Below are positions 48,324 through 57,547 of a stretch of DNA of 64,000 bases, in pieces; positions within the stretch are counted from its first letter, which is position 1; each line of letters begins with the position of its first letter. The stretch covers positions 310,001-374,000 of the forward strand of contig NZ_JAQSWB010000001.1 in NCBI RefSeq assembly GCF_029266855.1, given 5' to 3'. Source of the DNA: Fluviicola sp. GTDB lineage: Bacteria > Bacteroidota > Bacteroidia > Flavobacteriales_D > Crocinitomicaceae. The notes under the pieces are model-generated. The model worked only from the letters and a program-made list of their open reading frames with translations. It did no database searches and was not told the origin of the DNA. The position numbers and the translations under genes are program-made.

Positions 48324-48758
48324 ATGAAAGATAAGAGTTTGGAATACGAACAACTGAACAGGTTTGTAGGGAAATGGAAGACAACGGGAAAGATTCCTGC
48401 ATCCGGTGCAAGTCCTGAAATCAATGTTTCAGGATCGGACACCTATGAATGGCTGCCGGGCGGCTTTTTTCTGTTACACAAAGTAGATGTTTTACTTGGC
48501 GATGATAAAAATGAGACACTTGAAATAATTGGATTTGACAAGCAAAGGGATCTGTACACGATGCAGCATTATGATAACAAAGGAAATTCCGGTTTTATGA
48601 CTGCTGATTATAAAGATGGAGTTTGGACCTTTCTTGGAGATAATCTGAGATTTAAAGGTGGATTTAAAAAAAATGATACGGAGTTTTCCGGTGTGTGGGA
48701 GCAATCTTCGGATGGAAAAGACTGGACACATTTCATGGAAATTCGCTTAACTAAATAA
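48324..48758 (+). CDS. DUF1579-like protein
   Basis: 'YEQLNRFVGKWKTTGKIP...GSDTYEWLPGGFFLLHKVD'. Confidence 0.75.
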   Translation: MKDKSLEYEQLNRFVGKWKTTGKIPASGASPEINVSGSDTYEWLPGGFFLLHKVDVLLGDDKNETLEIIGFDKQRDLYTMQHYDNKGNSGFMTADYKDGVWTFLGDNLRFKGGFKKNDTEFSGVWEQSSDGKDWTHFMEIRLTK

Positions 48759-48904
48759 CCGCACATTAATAAGCAGCATCACGTAACAGCATCACGCGAA
48801 ACTTTCCGGAATAAAAGTACACAATCACTAATATAATGACGTTCTTTGACTAAGTCCTCTTTGTAAGACATACACTCGGGTAGTTAAACTTTATCATAAA
48901 TAGT

Positions 48905-49522
48905 ATGAATTTCGAAGAGATCCGGGAGCAAAATCAATTTGAAGGATTGATTCAAGGGCTTATTGATAATGAATATGGTTGCTGTAATGATTTCATACTG
49001 CCCGAAACGGTAATTGGCTTAAGCGCCAATATTCAGCAATTAAGTGATTCGGACGCAATGATGACTTCCGGACTCGGAAATAAAGGAGATTTCAAAAAAG
49101 ACATTACTATCAGGGGCGACAAAATCAATTGGATAGATGGACAAAGTACAAATCCATTTGAAGTGATCTACTTAAATAAAATTGAAAAGTTCATTGTGTA
49201 CTTGAATCAGACCTGTTTCACAGCAATAAAAAGCTTTGAAAGTCATTATTCATCATACGAAAAAAGCAGTTTTTATAAACGTCACCTTGATCAGTTTAAA
49301 AATGAAAAAGGACGAAAATATTCAATTGTTTTATACCTCAATGCAAACTGGGAAAAAGAGGATGGAGGCTTGTTATCACTTTATCCTAAAGGAAAGGAAC
49401 AAGTTAGTATTTCTCCTCTCGGAGGACGAATGGTATTGTTCCGGAGTGATGAAATGGAGCATGAGGTCAATCCTTCTTTTACACGGAAAAGGAACAGCAT
49501 CGCCGGATGGATGAAAGATTGA
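48905..49522 (+). CDS. 2OG-Fe(II) oxygenase (prolyl-hydroxylase-like)
   Basis: 'YSIVLYLNANWEKEDGGLLSLYP...PLGGRMVLFRSDEMEHEVNPSFTRKRNSIAGWM'. Confidence 0.88.
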   Translation: MNFEEIREQNQFEGLIQGLIDNEYGCCNDFILPETVIGLSANIQQLSDSDAMMTSGLGNKGDFKKDITIRGDKINWIDGQSTNPFEVIYLNKIEKFIVYLNQTCFTAIKSFESHYSSYEKSSFYKRHLDQFKNEKGRKYSIVLYLNANWEKEDGGLLSLYPKGKEQVSISPLGGRMVLFRSDEMEHEVNPSFTRKRNSIAGWMKD

Positions 49523-49601
49523 AATGCCAAGTAATTGACGGCAGGCTATGACTGTAAGCCAATCGATCAAAATCAATAATTCTTATCTTTAAACAATAAA
49601 G

Positions 49602-50141
49602 ATGAGTACGGGTTTTTCAAATACGGAATTTTACAAAGAATTGGAGTCTGTTCTCCCCACGAGTTTAGGAGACCAGCGGAAAATCTGGGTTGCTTCGATT
49701 ATTGAAAAGAATATTGATATCCGGGATCTGGCCAGCTTACTGAACGGTGAATATAAAGTCGCTTCCCGTTTTCTCTGGCTTTTGAGTGAAATCGGGTTGG
49801 CACGTCCGGATAAATTGTTTGCTGCCCTTCCTTTTTTACTTGATTTTACAGATAATATGAATCCGGTTTACAAGACTTCGTTTGCTAACTTTTGGCTTAT
49901 CGCTGGCATTCCGCCGGAAAATGAAGGCAAAGCCATTGATATGTCGTTCCAATGGCTTCTTTCAAACGAAACAAATGTCACAATCAAATCAAGATCTGTT
50001 TTGGTGCTTTTCAAACTGACAAAAAAATATCCTGAAATTAAAGAGGAACTCAAGCTTTGCTTGGAAGATCAGATGGATAAGTATAGCAATGACTTTAGAA
50101 AAAGAGCAGTTAAAATACTAAGAGAACTGGAACGGATTTAA
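49602..50141 (+). CDS. HEAT-like helical hypothetical protein
   Basis: 179-aa helical ORF 'VTIKSRSVLVLFKLTKKYPEIKEELKLCLEDQM'. Confidence 0.6.
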   Translation: MSTGFSNTEFYKELESVLPTSLGDQRKIWVASIIEKNIDIRDLASLLNGEYKVASRFLWLLSEIGLARPDKLFAALPFLLDFTDNMNPVYKTSFANFWLIAGIPPENEGKAIDMSFQWLLSNETNVTIKSRSVLVLFKLTKKYPEIKEELKLCLEDQMDKYSNDFRKRAVKILRELERI

Positions 50142-50157
50142 AGAAAAAAAAATTTTT

Positions 50158-50850
50158 ATGGCGCTCACCTTCGCAGAGAAAGTAATTGAATTTAATCGTC
50201 AGCTAAAATACACAGGGAATCTGCCGGAAGGTTTCCAGGCGATGAATCCGTATCTGGATAATCCCGAAACGATGGAGGTCATGCAGCAGTTTTATCAGAA
50301 ATATTATAGTGACTCCGAACAACGAAAGTTTATCATTGGAATCAATCCGAGCCGGCATGGAGCCGGAGTAACAGGTGTGCCCTTTACAGATACCAAACGC
50401 CTGGAAAGCGTCTGTGGGATTAAAATGCAATCAGCACATACGCACGAAATCTCTTCTGTTTTTATTTACGACCTGATTGTCGGATACGGTGGTGCAGAAA
50501 GCTTCTATAAGCAGTTTTATATCAATTCACCATTTCCTTTGGCTATTATCAGGCGAACAAAGGATGGCAATTGGCTGAATGCGAATTATTACGACGATCC
50601 CGCTCTTTTTGAAACGGTGAAAGATTTCATGCTTGCTTCTTTGAAAAACCACATCGCCATGGGGCTGGATACTTCGGAAGTCTTTGTGCTGGGAAAGAAA
50701 AATGCAGACTTCATTCGGAAACTGAATAAGGAAGCGAAGTTGTTTGATCGCTTAACAATTCTGGAGCATCCGCGTTTCATTCAGCAATACAAATTGAAGG
50801 AAAAACAGCAGTATATTGATAAGTACCTTTTGGCACTGAACAATTTATAA
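50158..50850 (+). CDS. SMUG2/DUF4918-type DNA glycosylase family protein
   Basis: 'RKFIIGINPSRHGAGVTGVPFTDTKRLESVCGI...LGKKNADFIRKLN...ILEHPRFIQQY'. Confidence 0.85.
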   Translation: MALTFAEKVIEFNRQLKYTGNLPEGFQAMNPYLDNPETMEVMQQFYQKYYSDSEQRKFIIGINPSRHGAGVTGVPFTDTKRLESVCGIKMQSAHTHEISSVFIYDLIVGYGGAESFYKQFYINSPFPLAIIRRTKDGNWLNANYYDDPALFETVKDFMLASLKNHIAMGLDTSEVFVLGKKNADFIRKLNKEAKLFDRLTILEHPRFIQQYKLKEKQQYIDKYLLALNNL

Positions 50851-50871
50851 GATATGAAATCACTTTATTGC

Positions 50872-51183
50872 TTACCCCAGATTCTCCAATTGTTCAAAGA
50901 TCGGAATTAAGGATTTACCTGTTTCCGTGAGATTATACTCAATATGCAATGGTTTTTCTTTAATAATCACTTTCTGAAGTAAACCTACTTCTTCCAGTTC
51001 TCTAAGCGCTACAGATAAGGTTTGTTTGTTGGCTCCGCCTATATCGCGAAGTAAAGAGCTGAAACGCAGAGGGCCGTCTGCCGCCAAACGGAAAAGTTCG
51101 GGCTTCCATTTACCCGAAAGCATTTTTAAAAGTGCCTGTGCCGGACACGTTTCGTTTTCTTCTGAATTATTTTTTGTAGTCAT
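50872..51183 (-). CDS. HxlR-family HTH regulator
   Basis: 'CPAQALLKMLSGKWKPELFRLAADGPLRFSSLLRDIGGANKQTLSVALRELEEVGLL'. Confidence 0.93.
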   Translation of the reverse strand: MTTKNNSEENETCPAQALLKMLSGKWKPELFRLAADGPLRFSSLLRDIGGANKQTLSVALRELEEVGLLQKVIIKEKPLHIEYNLTETGKSLIPIFEQLENLG

Positions 51184-51214
51184 AAAAAACTGACTTATTG
51201 CGGAGTGATTTTAT

Positions 51215-51243
51215 TATTCTAACCTTTACACAAATTTAGAATA
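51215..51243. promoter_or_regulatory. 8-bp inverted repeat between divergent HxlR and DsbA-like genes, candidate operator
   Basis: tattctaa-N13-ttagaata. Confidence 0.45.
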
Positions 51244-51245
51244 AA

Positions 51246-52265
51246 TTGCAGATTACAACAGGCAGAATGAGATGGATCCACCAAATTTTACTCACAGTAG
51301 TTACTTGTGGTATTTCGCTTTGCTATTCTCAAAACAACAATCAAATGCAGGAAAAAAACAATCCCTTGATGTGCGACATTGAAAGTGGTTTGTGTGAAGT
51401 GTCATCAAACCAGGAAGATACTTTGCCCTCTAATCCATTCAAGTCAATCAATAAGCCGGTCAAAGTTGTTTACTACACGGATCCGATTTGTTCTTCCTGC
51501 TGGGGAATCGAACCTCAATTGCGGAAATTGAAACTGGAATACGGAAACAGTATCGAAATCGAATACCGCATGGGCGGTCTATTGCCTGATTGGAATTACA
51601 ACAGCGGGGGAATCAGTAAGCCCTCGGATGTAGCACATCATTGGGACGAAGTAAGCGTGTATTACGACATGCCGATCGATGGAGATGTTTGGCTGGAAGA
51701 TCCCTTATCTTCTTCCTATCCGCCTTCCATTGCTTTTAAAGCCGCACAAATCCAGGATAAAGAAAAAGCAGTATTGTTTCTCCGCGAGATCCGGATTTTG
51801 GTCTTCCTGCAAAAAAAGAACATTACCAAATGGGAATATTTGGAGTCGGCTGCGAAAAGCGTCGGATTGAATTTGGAACAATTTAAAAATGATTACGAAG
51901 GGAAAGCGAAGGAACTTTTTAATGAAGATCTGAAACTGGGTAAGGAACTGGGAGTACGGGGATTCCCGACACTGTTTTTTATGGATTCTGCTGGGAAAAC
52001 GGAAAAGGTTTATGGCTCCAAACCATATAGTTCGTATGAAAATGCAATCCTGGAATCGGACCCGGCGGCTGTAAAAAAGAGCTATCCGAAAAATTGGGAG
52101 AATATTTTCTCCATCTATCCGAACTTATCAGCGAAGGAATTTTCAGAACTAAGCGGTACCCCGCGAAACGAATGTGAAAAACTCCTCGACGCTTTGCTGT
52201 TAGAAGGGAAATTAGACAAACTGACCACCAAAAACGGCTCGCTCTGGAAACTAAAGAACAAATAA
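51246..52265 (+). CDS. DsbA/FrnE-like thioredoxin-fold protein
   Basis: 'VVYYTDPICSSCWGIEPQLRKLKLEYGNSIEIEYRMGGLLPDW...GVRGFPTLFF'; start uncertain (51267 possible). Confidence 0.88.
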   Translation: MQITTGRMRWIHQILLTVVTCGISLCYSQNNNQMQEKNNPLMCDIESGLCEVSSNQEDTLPSNPFKSINKPVKVVYYTDPICSSCWGIEPQLRKLKLEYGNSIEIEYRMGGLLPDWNYNSGGISKPSDVAHHWDEVSVYYDMPIDGDVWLEDPLSSSYPPSIAFKAAQIQDKEKAVLFLREIRILVFLQKKNITKWEYLESAAKSVGLNLEQFKNDYEGKAKELFNEDLKLGKELGVRGFPTLFFMDSAGKTEKVYGSKPYSSYENAILESDPAAVKKSYPKNWENIFSIYPNLSAKEFSELSGTPRNECEKLLDALLLEGKLDKLTTKNGSLWKLKNK

Positions 52266-52273
52266 TTAACACT

Positions 52274-53692
52274 ATGAATTTCAAAAAACCAATTTTATCG
52301 ATTATCCTGGTAGTATCAGCCTCCTTGTCTTTCGGGCAAAAGGCAACCCAAACAAAACGACTGGATTCATTATTTACTTCTCTTGCTGCACAAAATCAAT
52401 TCAGCGGAAGTGTATTGATCGCTGAAAAAGGAAAGGTTATTTACAAAACCGGAAGGGGTTATAGTAACGAAGAAACGAAGGCGCTGAATAATCCGCAGAC
52501 CATTTTTGAACTTGCTTCCTGTAGCAAACAATTTATCGGTGTTGCGATCGCCTTGCTTCACCGGGAGAATAAATTGAATTACACCGACGATATAACTGTT
52601 CATATTCCTGAACTGTCAAGTTTTAAAGGAGTAACGGTCTATGATCTCCTTCGGCATACGAGCGGCATTCCTGAATACTTATTCGGGGAGTTTACAAATG
52701 ACTGGAAGAATGAGCGCATAGCAACGAATGAGGATGTGATTGCTTATTACGCAGCGCGAAAAGACAGCCTGGAATTTGCACCGCATTCTGCCCACCAGTA
52801 TACCAATACGAATTATGTGTTTTTGGCAACGATCATTGAACGGGTGTCCGGACAAAAATTAAACGATTATTTGACGCAAAAGATCTTCAAACCACTGAAA
52901 ATGAACAGGACTTTCATTTACAACAGGAGGTTCGAACCAAAAAAAATAAAGAATTATGCTACCGGTTATGTTTGGATAAACAATTCTTTTGAAAAAGCAC
53001 CGGAAGACGATAAAAGAGTAGGACGCATGGTACCTTATTATTTGGATGGAATCGTTGGAAATGCAAAGGTGAATTCCACGGTAGAAGATCTGTATAAGTG
53101 GATGGAAGCCTTAAAAAACAATCAGTTACTGACCCGGCAAGAATTTGATGAAGTCATGGAGATCACTAAAACTGCTGATGGTGAAAAAGTAAGCTACGGT
53201 TTCGGATTTGAGGTGCGCAAAAATGGAGCGAATATCAGTTATGGACACACCGGAAGCTGGGATGGGTACATCACGTTTATGTATTATAGTTCCGTAAATG
53301 ACAGAACAATACTGGTGTTGAACAATTTCAAAAACGGTGTTTGCGCTTACGAAACGATGAATGAAATATTGGATGATAAACCGACTTCAAAGGAATTCAT
53401 CAAAAAAGTTCCCCTGACCGAAGAAAAGATCAAAAGCTTTGTCGGTGAATATACCAACCCGGAAGATCCTTCTCAAAAACACATTATTTCCTATTTGGAT
53501 GGGCATTTGGTCTACAATACCGATAAGCTTAACTGGGACATGCGTTTCTTTCCTTCTTCCGAAAACACTTTTCAGGCTATCAGGCAAGGAGGAACAGACG
53601 GGGCTATAAAATTCACACCTCAAAGTGACGGAACGATGAAACTGGAAATGACACAATACGGCCAGGTAATTGGAAACGGAATACGAAATTAA
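52274..53692 (+). CDS. serine hydrolase (beta-lactamase/class C-like)
   Basis: 'FELASCSKQFIGVAIALL' (SxxK), 'YTNTNY', 'GHTGSWDGY'. Confidence 0.92.
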   Translation: MNFKKPILSIILVVSASLSFGQKATQTKRLDSLFTSLAAQNQFSGSVLIAEKGKVIYKTGRGYSNEETKALNNPQTIFELASCSKQFIGVAIALLHRENKLNYTDDITVHIPELSSFKGVTVYDLLRHTSGIPEYLFGEFTNDWKNERIATNEDVIAYYAARKDSLEFAPHSAHQYTNTNYVFLATIIERVSGQKLNDYLTQKIFKPLKMNRTFIYNRRFEPKKIKNYATGYVWINNSFEKAPEDDKRVGRMVPYYLDGIVGNAKVNSTVEDLYKWMEALKNNQLLTRQEFDEVMEITKTADGEKVSYGFGFEVRKNGANISYGHTGSWDGYITFMYYSSVNDRTILVLNNFKNGVCAYETMNEILDDKPTSKEFIKKVPLTEEKIKSFVGEYTNPEDPSQKHIISYLDGHLVYNTDKLNWDMRFFPSSENTFQAIRQGGTDGAIKFTPQSDGTMKLEMTQYGQVIGNGIRN

Positions 53693-53751
53693 CTACCCCT
53701 GATTCAGGTTGTGATGAATGGATTTATGTTCCTTTATAGCCATTCATTCCG

Positions 53752-53782
53752 AAGCGATTTGTCAATGACAGGTCGCTTTTTT
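53752..53782 (+). terminator. terminator hairpin, GCGATYTG family
   Basis: aagcgatttgtc-aat-gacaggtcgctt plus T-run. Confidence 0.8.
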
Positions 53783-53856
53783 GCGTTATACAATCGGCAA
53801 ATTGTAATAACTTCGAAACTGAAGTTGCCGTTAATTAAAATTCAAGGAACGAAAAA

Positions 53857-54384
53857 ATGAGTACAATTGAAAACCCCGCTTATTCCGATCTGAAAATGAT
53901 CAAAGAACTGGTTTACGATGCCTGCGGGTTTGAATTGACAAAGCTGACTCCGAATAAAGAAAGTCTCGAATATACTGCGTGCTCGTTTGAACTGGATGGA
54001 CGCAGGGTTGAATATCGGACTTCTAAAATCACACCGACCAAAACCGGGCAGTTTGTCACGATCTGGAAACGAAACAAGGAGGGAATAACAGCACCTTTTG
54101 ACAGTTCGGACGGAATCGATTTTATTGTGATAACATCCAAAAGCAATAACCATATCGGCCAGTTTATTTTTCCGGCAACGGTTTTGGCCGACAAAGGAAT
54201 TCTTTCACTGAACGGGAAAGGGGGAAAACGCGGGATCAGGGTTTATCCGCCATGGGACAGTGTTACAAGTAAACAGGCAGAGAAAACACAAAGCTGGCAG
54301 ACAAAGTATTTCGTATCAATCCAAAATGACGACCAAACCGGGCTTGACCTGGCAAGAAAATTAATTCATTCACACTTTAATTAA
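53857..54384 (+). CDS. MepB-family protein
   Basis: 'YTACSFELDGRRVEYRTSKITPTKTGQFVTIWKR...QFIFPATVLADKGILS...GKRGIRVYPPWD'. Confidence 0.88.
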   Translation: MSTIENPAYSDLKMIKELVYDACGFELTKLTPNKESLEYTACSFELDGRRVEYRTSKITPTKTGQFVTIWKRNKEGITAPFDSSDGIDFIVITSKSNNHIGQFIFPATVLADKGILSLNGKGGKRGIRVYPPWDSVTSKQAEKTQSWQTKYFVSIQNDDQTGLDLARKLIHSHFN

Positions 54385-54390
54385 CAAGAT

Positions 54391-54759
54391 ATGCAGATCA
54401 CGAAAGAGAAGATAACAGAATTGGAAGGCAACCTGGCGGAAGGTATTAAGAGCAGTGATGTCACTTTCTTAGATACTGTTCTGCACGACGACTTATTATT
54501 TCTGGCTCCAAACGGACAGATGATCACAAAAGCAATGGATTTGGCTTCTCACCGGTCAGGCGAAATGATCATGGAGCAATTGGTTTACAAAATTGAAGAG
54601 ATCAATATTATTGATGATACAGCTGTTGTCGGGCTTGTTTACGACACGAAGGGAAGCATGCTCGGAAACCCGATCGAAGGGCAATTCCGTTATATCCGAA
54701 TTTGGAAGCAGTTTCCGGCTGGAATAAAAGTTATTGGGGGATGTTGTATGCAGCTTTAA
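54391..54759 (+). CDS. NTF2-like (DUF4440-type) protein
   Basis: 'DVTFLDTVLHDDLLFLAPNGQMITKAMDLASHRSGEM'. Confidence 0.82.
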   Translation: MQITKEKITELEGNLAEGIKSSDVTFLDTVLHDDLLFLAPNGQMITKAMDLASHRSGEMIMEQLVYKIEEINIIDDTAVVGLVYDTKGSMLGNPIEGQFRYIRIWKQFPAGIKVIGGCCMQL

Positions 54760-54785
54760 AATCAAAAACACTAAAATGGAACGAA

Positions 54786-55499
54786 ATGAATTTTAAAATC
54801 ACGCTTCCCGGCTTGATTGTTTTCACTGGGATCAGTTGTTTTTCGTTTGCACAGCGAACAGGAAATACGGTAACGATCGTTGGAGAAATGAAAAATGTCA
54901 TGTGGAAAGGAGAGCTTGACGGAAAGATAAACCTGGATACAATAGCTAATAAGACAAATCTTTACGGGTTTGGTCCGCTTGAATATTTGGCAGGTGAAAT
55001 TTTAATTATTGACGGGAAATCCTACAAATCAACTGTTGTTTCAAACGCAGTAATGAAAGTTGAACAGACCGATGAACTGAAAGCCCCGTTTTTCGCCTAC
55101 GCAAATGTTGAGAAATGGACAGAGCAAACCTTACCCGACAGCGTCCGGACAATTCAACAACTGGAACAATATCTTGAAGCAGCAACGAAATCTTCTTCGG
55201 AACCTTTTATTTTCAAGCTTTCAGGCACTGTTGAGCAGGCATCAATCCATATTGTGAACCTGCCAAAGGATACCAAAGTAAGTTCACCGGACGAGGCACA
55301 TAAAGGGCAGAAAAACTACGAATTGAAAGACGAGCAATCAGAAATAATCGGTTTTTTCTCAACAAAGCACAAGGCGATCTTCACTCACCACGACACTTAT
55401 TTACACATGCATTTGATCACAACAGACCAACAGAAAATGGGACATTTGGATAGTATGCTGCTTAAAAAAGGAGCGAAACTTTATCTGCCCGCAGAATAA
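54786..55499 (+). CDS. acetolactate decarboxylase-like protein with signal peptide
   Basis: 'LYGFGPLEYLAGEILIIDGKSY' and 'HHDTYLHMHLITTDQQKMGHLDSMLL'; internal start 54786 gives signal peptide MNFKITLPGLIVFTGISCFSFAQ. Confidence 0.82.
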   Translation: MNFKITLPGLIVFTGISCFSFAQRTGNTVTIVGEMKNVMWKGELDGKINLDTIANKTNLYGFGPLEYLAGEILIIDGKSYKSTVVSNAVMKVEQTDELKAPFFAYANVEKWTEQTLPDSVRTIQQLEQYLEAATKSSSEPFIFKLSGTVEQASIHIVNLPKDTKVSSPDEAHKGQKNYELKDEQSEIIGFFSTKHKAIFTHHDTYLHMHLITTDQQKMGHLDSMLLKKGAKLYLPAE

Positions 55500-55618
55500 G
55501 AAAGATTTTCCTTCTTTCATGATGCTTTCTCATTATGGATACAAATCCCCGCAAATGGGATACAACTAATTATGGACATTGCCGGACCTTTGATGCATAC
55601 TAATTTAAAACACAAATT

Positions 55619-56482
55619 ATGGTACATCAGGAAGACAATTCAATTACAGGTTCATCGGTAAATCCAAAAATATGGTTCATAACCGGTACTTCACGAGGTT
55701 TTGGGCGCGTGTGGACAGAAGCGATTCTTAAACGCGGAGATAAAGTGGCTGCAACAGCCCGTAAACTGGAAAGCATTGCAGATTTCAAAGAAAAATATGG
55801 CGAAAATGTTTTAACACTGGAATTGGACGTTACCGATCATGATCAGGTAAAAGCAGCAGTAGAACAAGCACATGCCCATTTCGGGAAACTCGATATCATC
55901 TTCAATAATGCCGGTTATTCACTTGTCGGAACCATTGAAGAAGCGAGCATAAATGAAGTCAGGGAATTGTATGAAACAAACATTTACGGACCGCTTGCCG
56001 TAATTAAAGCAGCTTTGCCTTTACTGCGGAAACAGGGTGGAGGTCATATTCTCGGCACCTCAAGTAACCTGGGACATGTCACATTACCTGTAATCGGTTA
56101 TTACTGTTCTTCCAAATGGGCATTTGAAGCAATTCATGAAAGTTTGGCCGAAGAGATTAAATCCTTCGGAATTAAGGTGACGATTATTGAGCCCGGTGCT
56201 TATGCCACTGAATTCGGAAGTCAGGAATCGCTTAAGTTTTCTGACGGGATGAATCATTATGAAGATTTTAAAGCCGGCTTCTTCGGGCAATTGACTAATA
56301 TGGAAAGAGGAAACCCGGACGCAACACCGGAAGCGATCTTCAAAGTGGTAGATTCGGAAAATCCTCCTTTGCGTTTCTTTTTGGGAAGTCATAATCTGCC
56401 TTGGGTAAAGAAAAGTTATGAGGAGCGATTGGCAACTTGGGAAGAATGGGGGCCTGTTTCTAATGCAGCTCAGGATTTATAA
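55619..56482 (+). CDS. SDR-family oxidoreductase
   Basis: 'IWFITGTSRGFGRVWTEAILKRG', 'NNAGYS', 'YCSSKWA'. Confidence 0.93.
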   Translation: MVHQEDNSITGSSVNPKIWFITGTSRGFGRVWTEAILKRGDKVAATARKLESIADFKEKYGENVLTLELDVTDHDQVKAAVEQAHAHFGKLDIIFNNAGYSLVGTIEEASINEVRELYETNIYGPLAVIKAALPLLRKQGGGHILGTSSNLGHVTLPVIGYYCSSKWAFEAIHESLAEEIKSFGIKVTIIEPGAYATEFGSQESLKFSDGMNHYEDFKAGFFGQLTNMERGNPDATPEAIFKVVDSENPPLRFFLGSHNLPWVKKSYEERLATWEEWGPVSNAAQDL

Positions 56483-56491
56483 TAAAAAGTG

Positions 56492-56530
56492 AATGATAAC
56501 CGGATAATTCCTGCTTATTCGGTTATCATT
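56492..56530 (+). terminator. 16-bp stem-loop between SDR and AraC genes
   Basis: aatgataaccggataa (56492-56507) / ttattcggttatcatt (56515-56530), one G-T pair. Confidence 0.75.
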
Positions 56531-56544
56531 GTTTAAATTTCAAA

Positions 56545-57462
56545 ATGAAAAAGGAAGAAAATAACCATTACAGGTTTGATTCATTATCGGATGCGCTCCA
56601 GGTCTTTGGCCTGCCTAAACCGAAGCACCCGTTAATAACCTTGATAAATGGTGCAATTACACAGATTAATACCTCTCCCAGTTCACATGTGCTGAACTTT
56701 TATAAAATATCCTATAAATCAGGACTGAATGGAAAATTAAGATACGGACAGAATTATTACGATTTTGATGAAGGAGGTTTGTTGTTTGCCTCGCCCAATC
56801 AGATTATTGGGAATGCAGATGAAAGCAATCCGGGTGAGTGCTCACTCTATACCTTGCTCATTCACCCGGATTTTTTGTGGAATTATCCCCTGGCGAAAAA
56901 GATCAAACAGTATGGCTTCTTTTCTTATTCGGCCAACGAAGCTTTGCATTTGTCGGATAATGAAAAAGAAACGATCATCTCGATATTTAAGATTATTGAG
57001 GAAGAGCTGAATAGCAGAATAGACGATTTCAGCCAGGATGTTATTATCTCTCAGATAGAATTACTGCTGAACTATGCAAACCGTTTCTATAATCGTCAAT
57101 TTATCACCCGTAAAGCAGTAAATAATGACTTATTGCAAAATCTCGATGAAACGTTAAATAACTATTTTGATAAAGAACTTTCCCTAAAACAAGGATTGCC
57201 TACAGTTCAATACCTGGCAGAAACACTGAATATTTCACCCAGTTATTTGAGTGACATGCTGCGTTCACTGACAGGACAAAATGCACAACAGCATATTCAC
57301 GATAAATTAATTGAAAAGGCAAAAGAGAAATTATCAATCACCAATTTGTCTGTCACTGAAATAGCATATGAACTGGGATTTGAATACCCGCAGTCCTTCA
57401 GTAAATTATTCAAGTCAAAAACAAATCTCTCTCCTTTGGAGTTCAGAAAGACATTTAATTAA
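56545..57462 (+). CDS. AraC-family regulator (paralogue of 41800..42714)
   Basis: 'VQYLAETLNISPSYLSDMLRSLTGQNAQQHIHDKLIEKAKEKLSITNLSVTEIAYELGFEYPQSFSKLFKSKTNLSPLEFR'. Confidence 0.93.
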   Translation: MKKEENNHYRFDSLSDALQVFGLPKPKHPLITLINGAITQINTSPSSHVLNFYKISYKSGLNGKLRYGQNYYDFDEGGLLFASPNQIIGNADESNPGECSLYTLLIHPDFLWNYPLAKKIKQYGFFSYSANEALHLSDNEKETIISIFKIIEEELNSRIDDFSQDVIISQIELLLNYANRFYNRQFITRKAVNNDLLQNLDETLNNYFDKELSLKQGLPTVQYLAETLNISPSYLSDMLRSLTGQNAQQHIHDKLIEKAKEKLSITNLSVTEIAYELGFEYPQSFSKLFKSKTNLSPLEFRKTFN

Positions 57463-57547
57463 TGCCTTAGGATTGTTTATAAGCGCATACTCTTTGATGA
57501 TTCGTTTTTTTATTAAACCTTTACCGGGTAAATAGTGAAAAGTCAAC

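Noticed and set aside
48773-48796. Short 13-bp direct repeat agcatcacg(taac/cgaa)
   Set aside because: Only two imperfect copies; too weak to interpret
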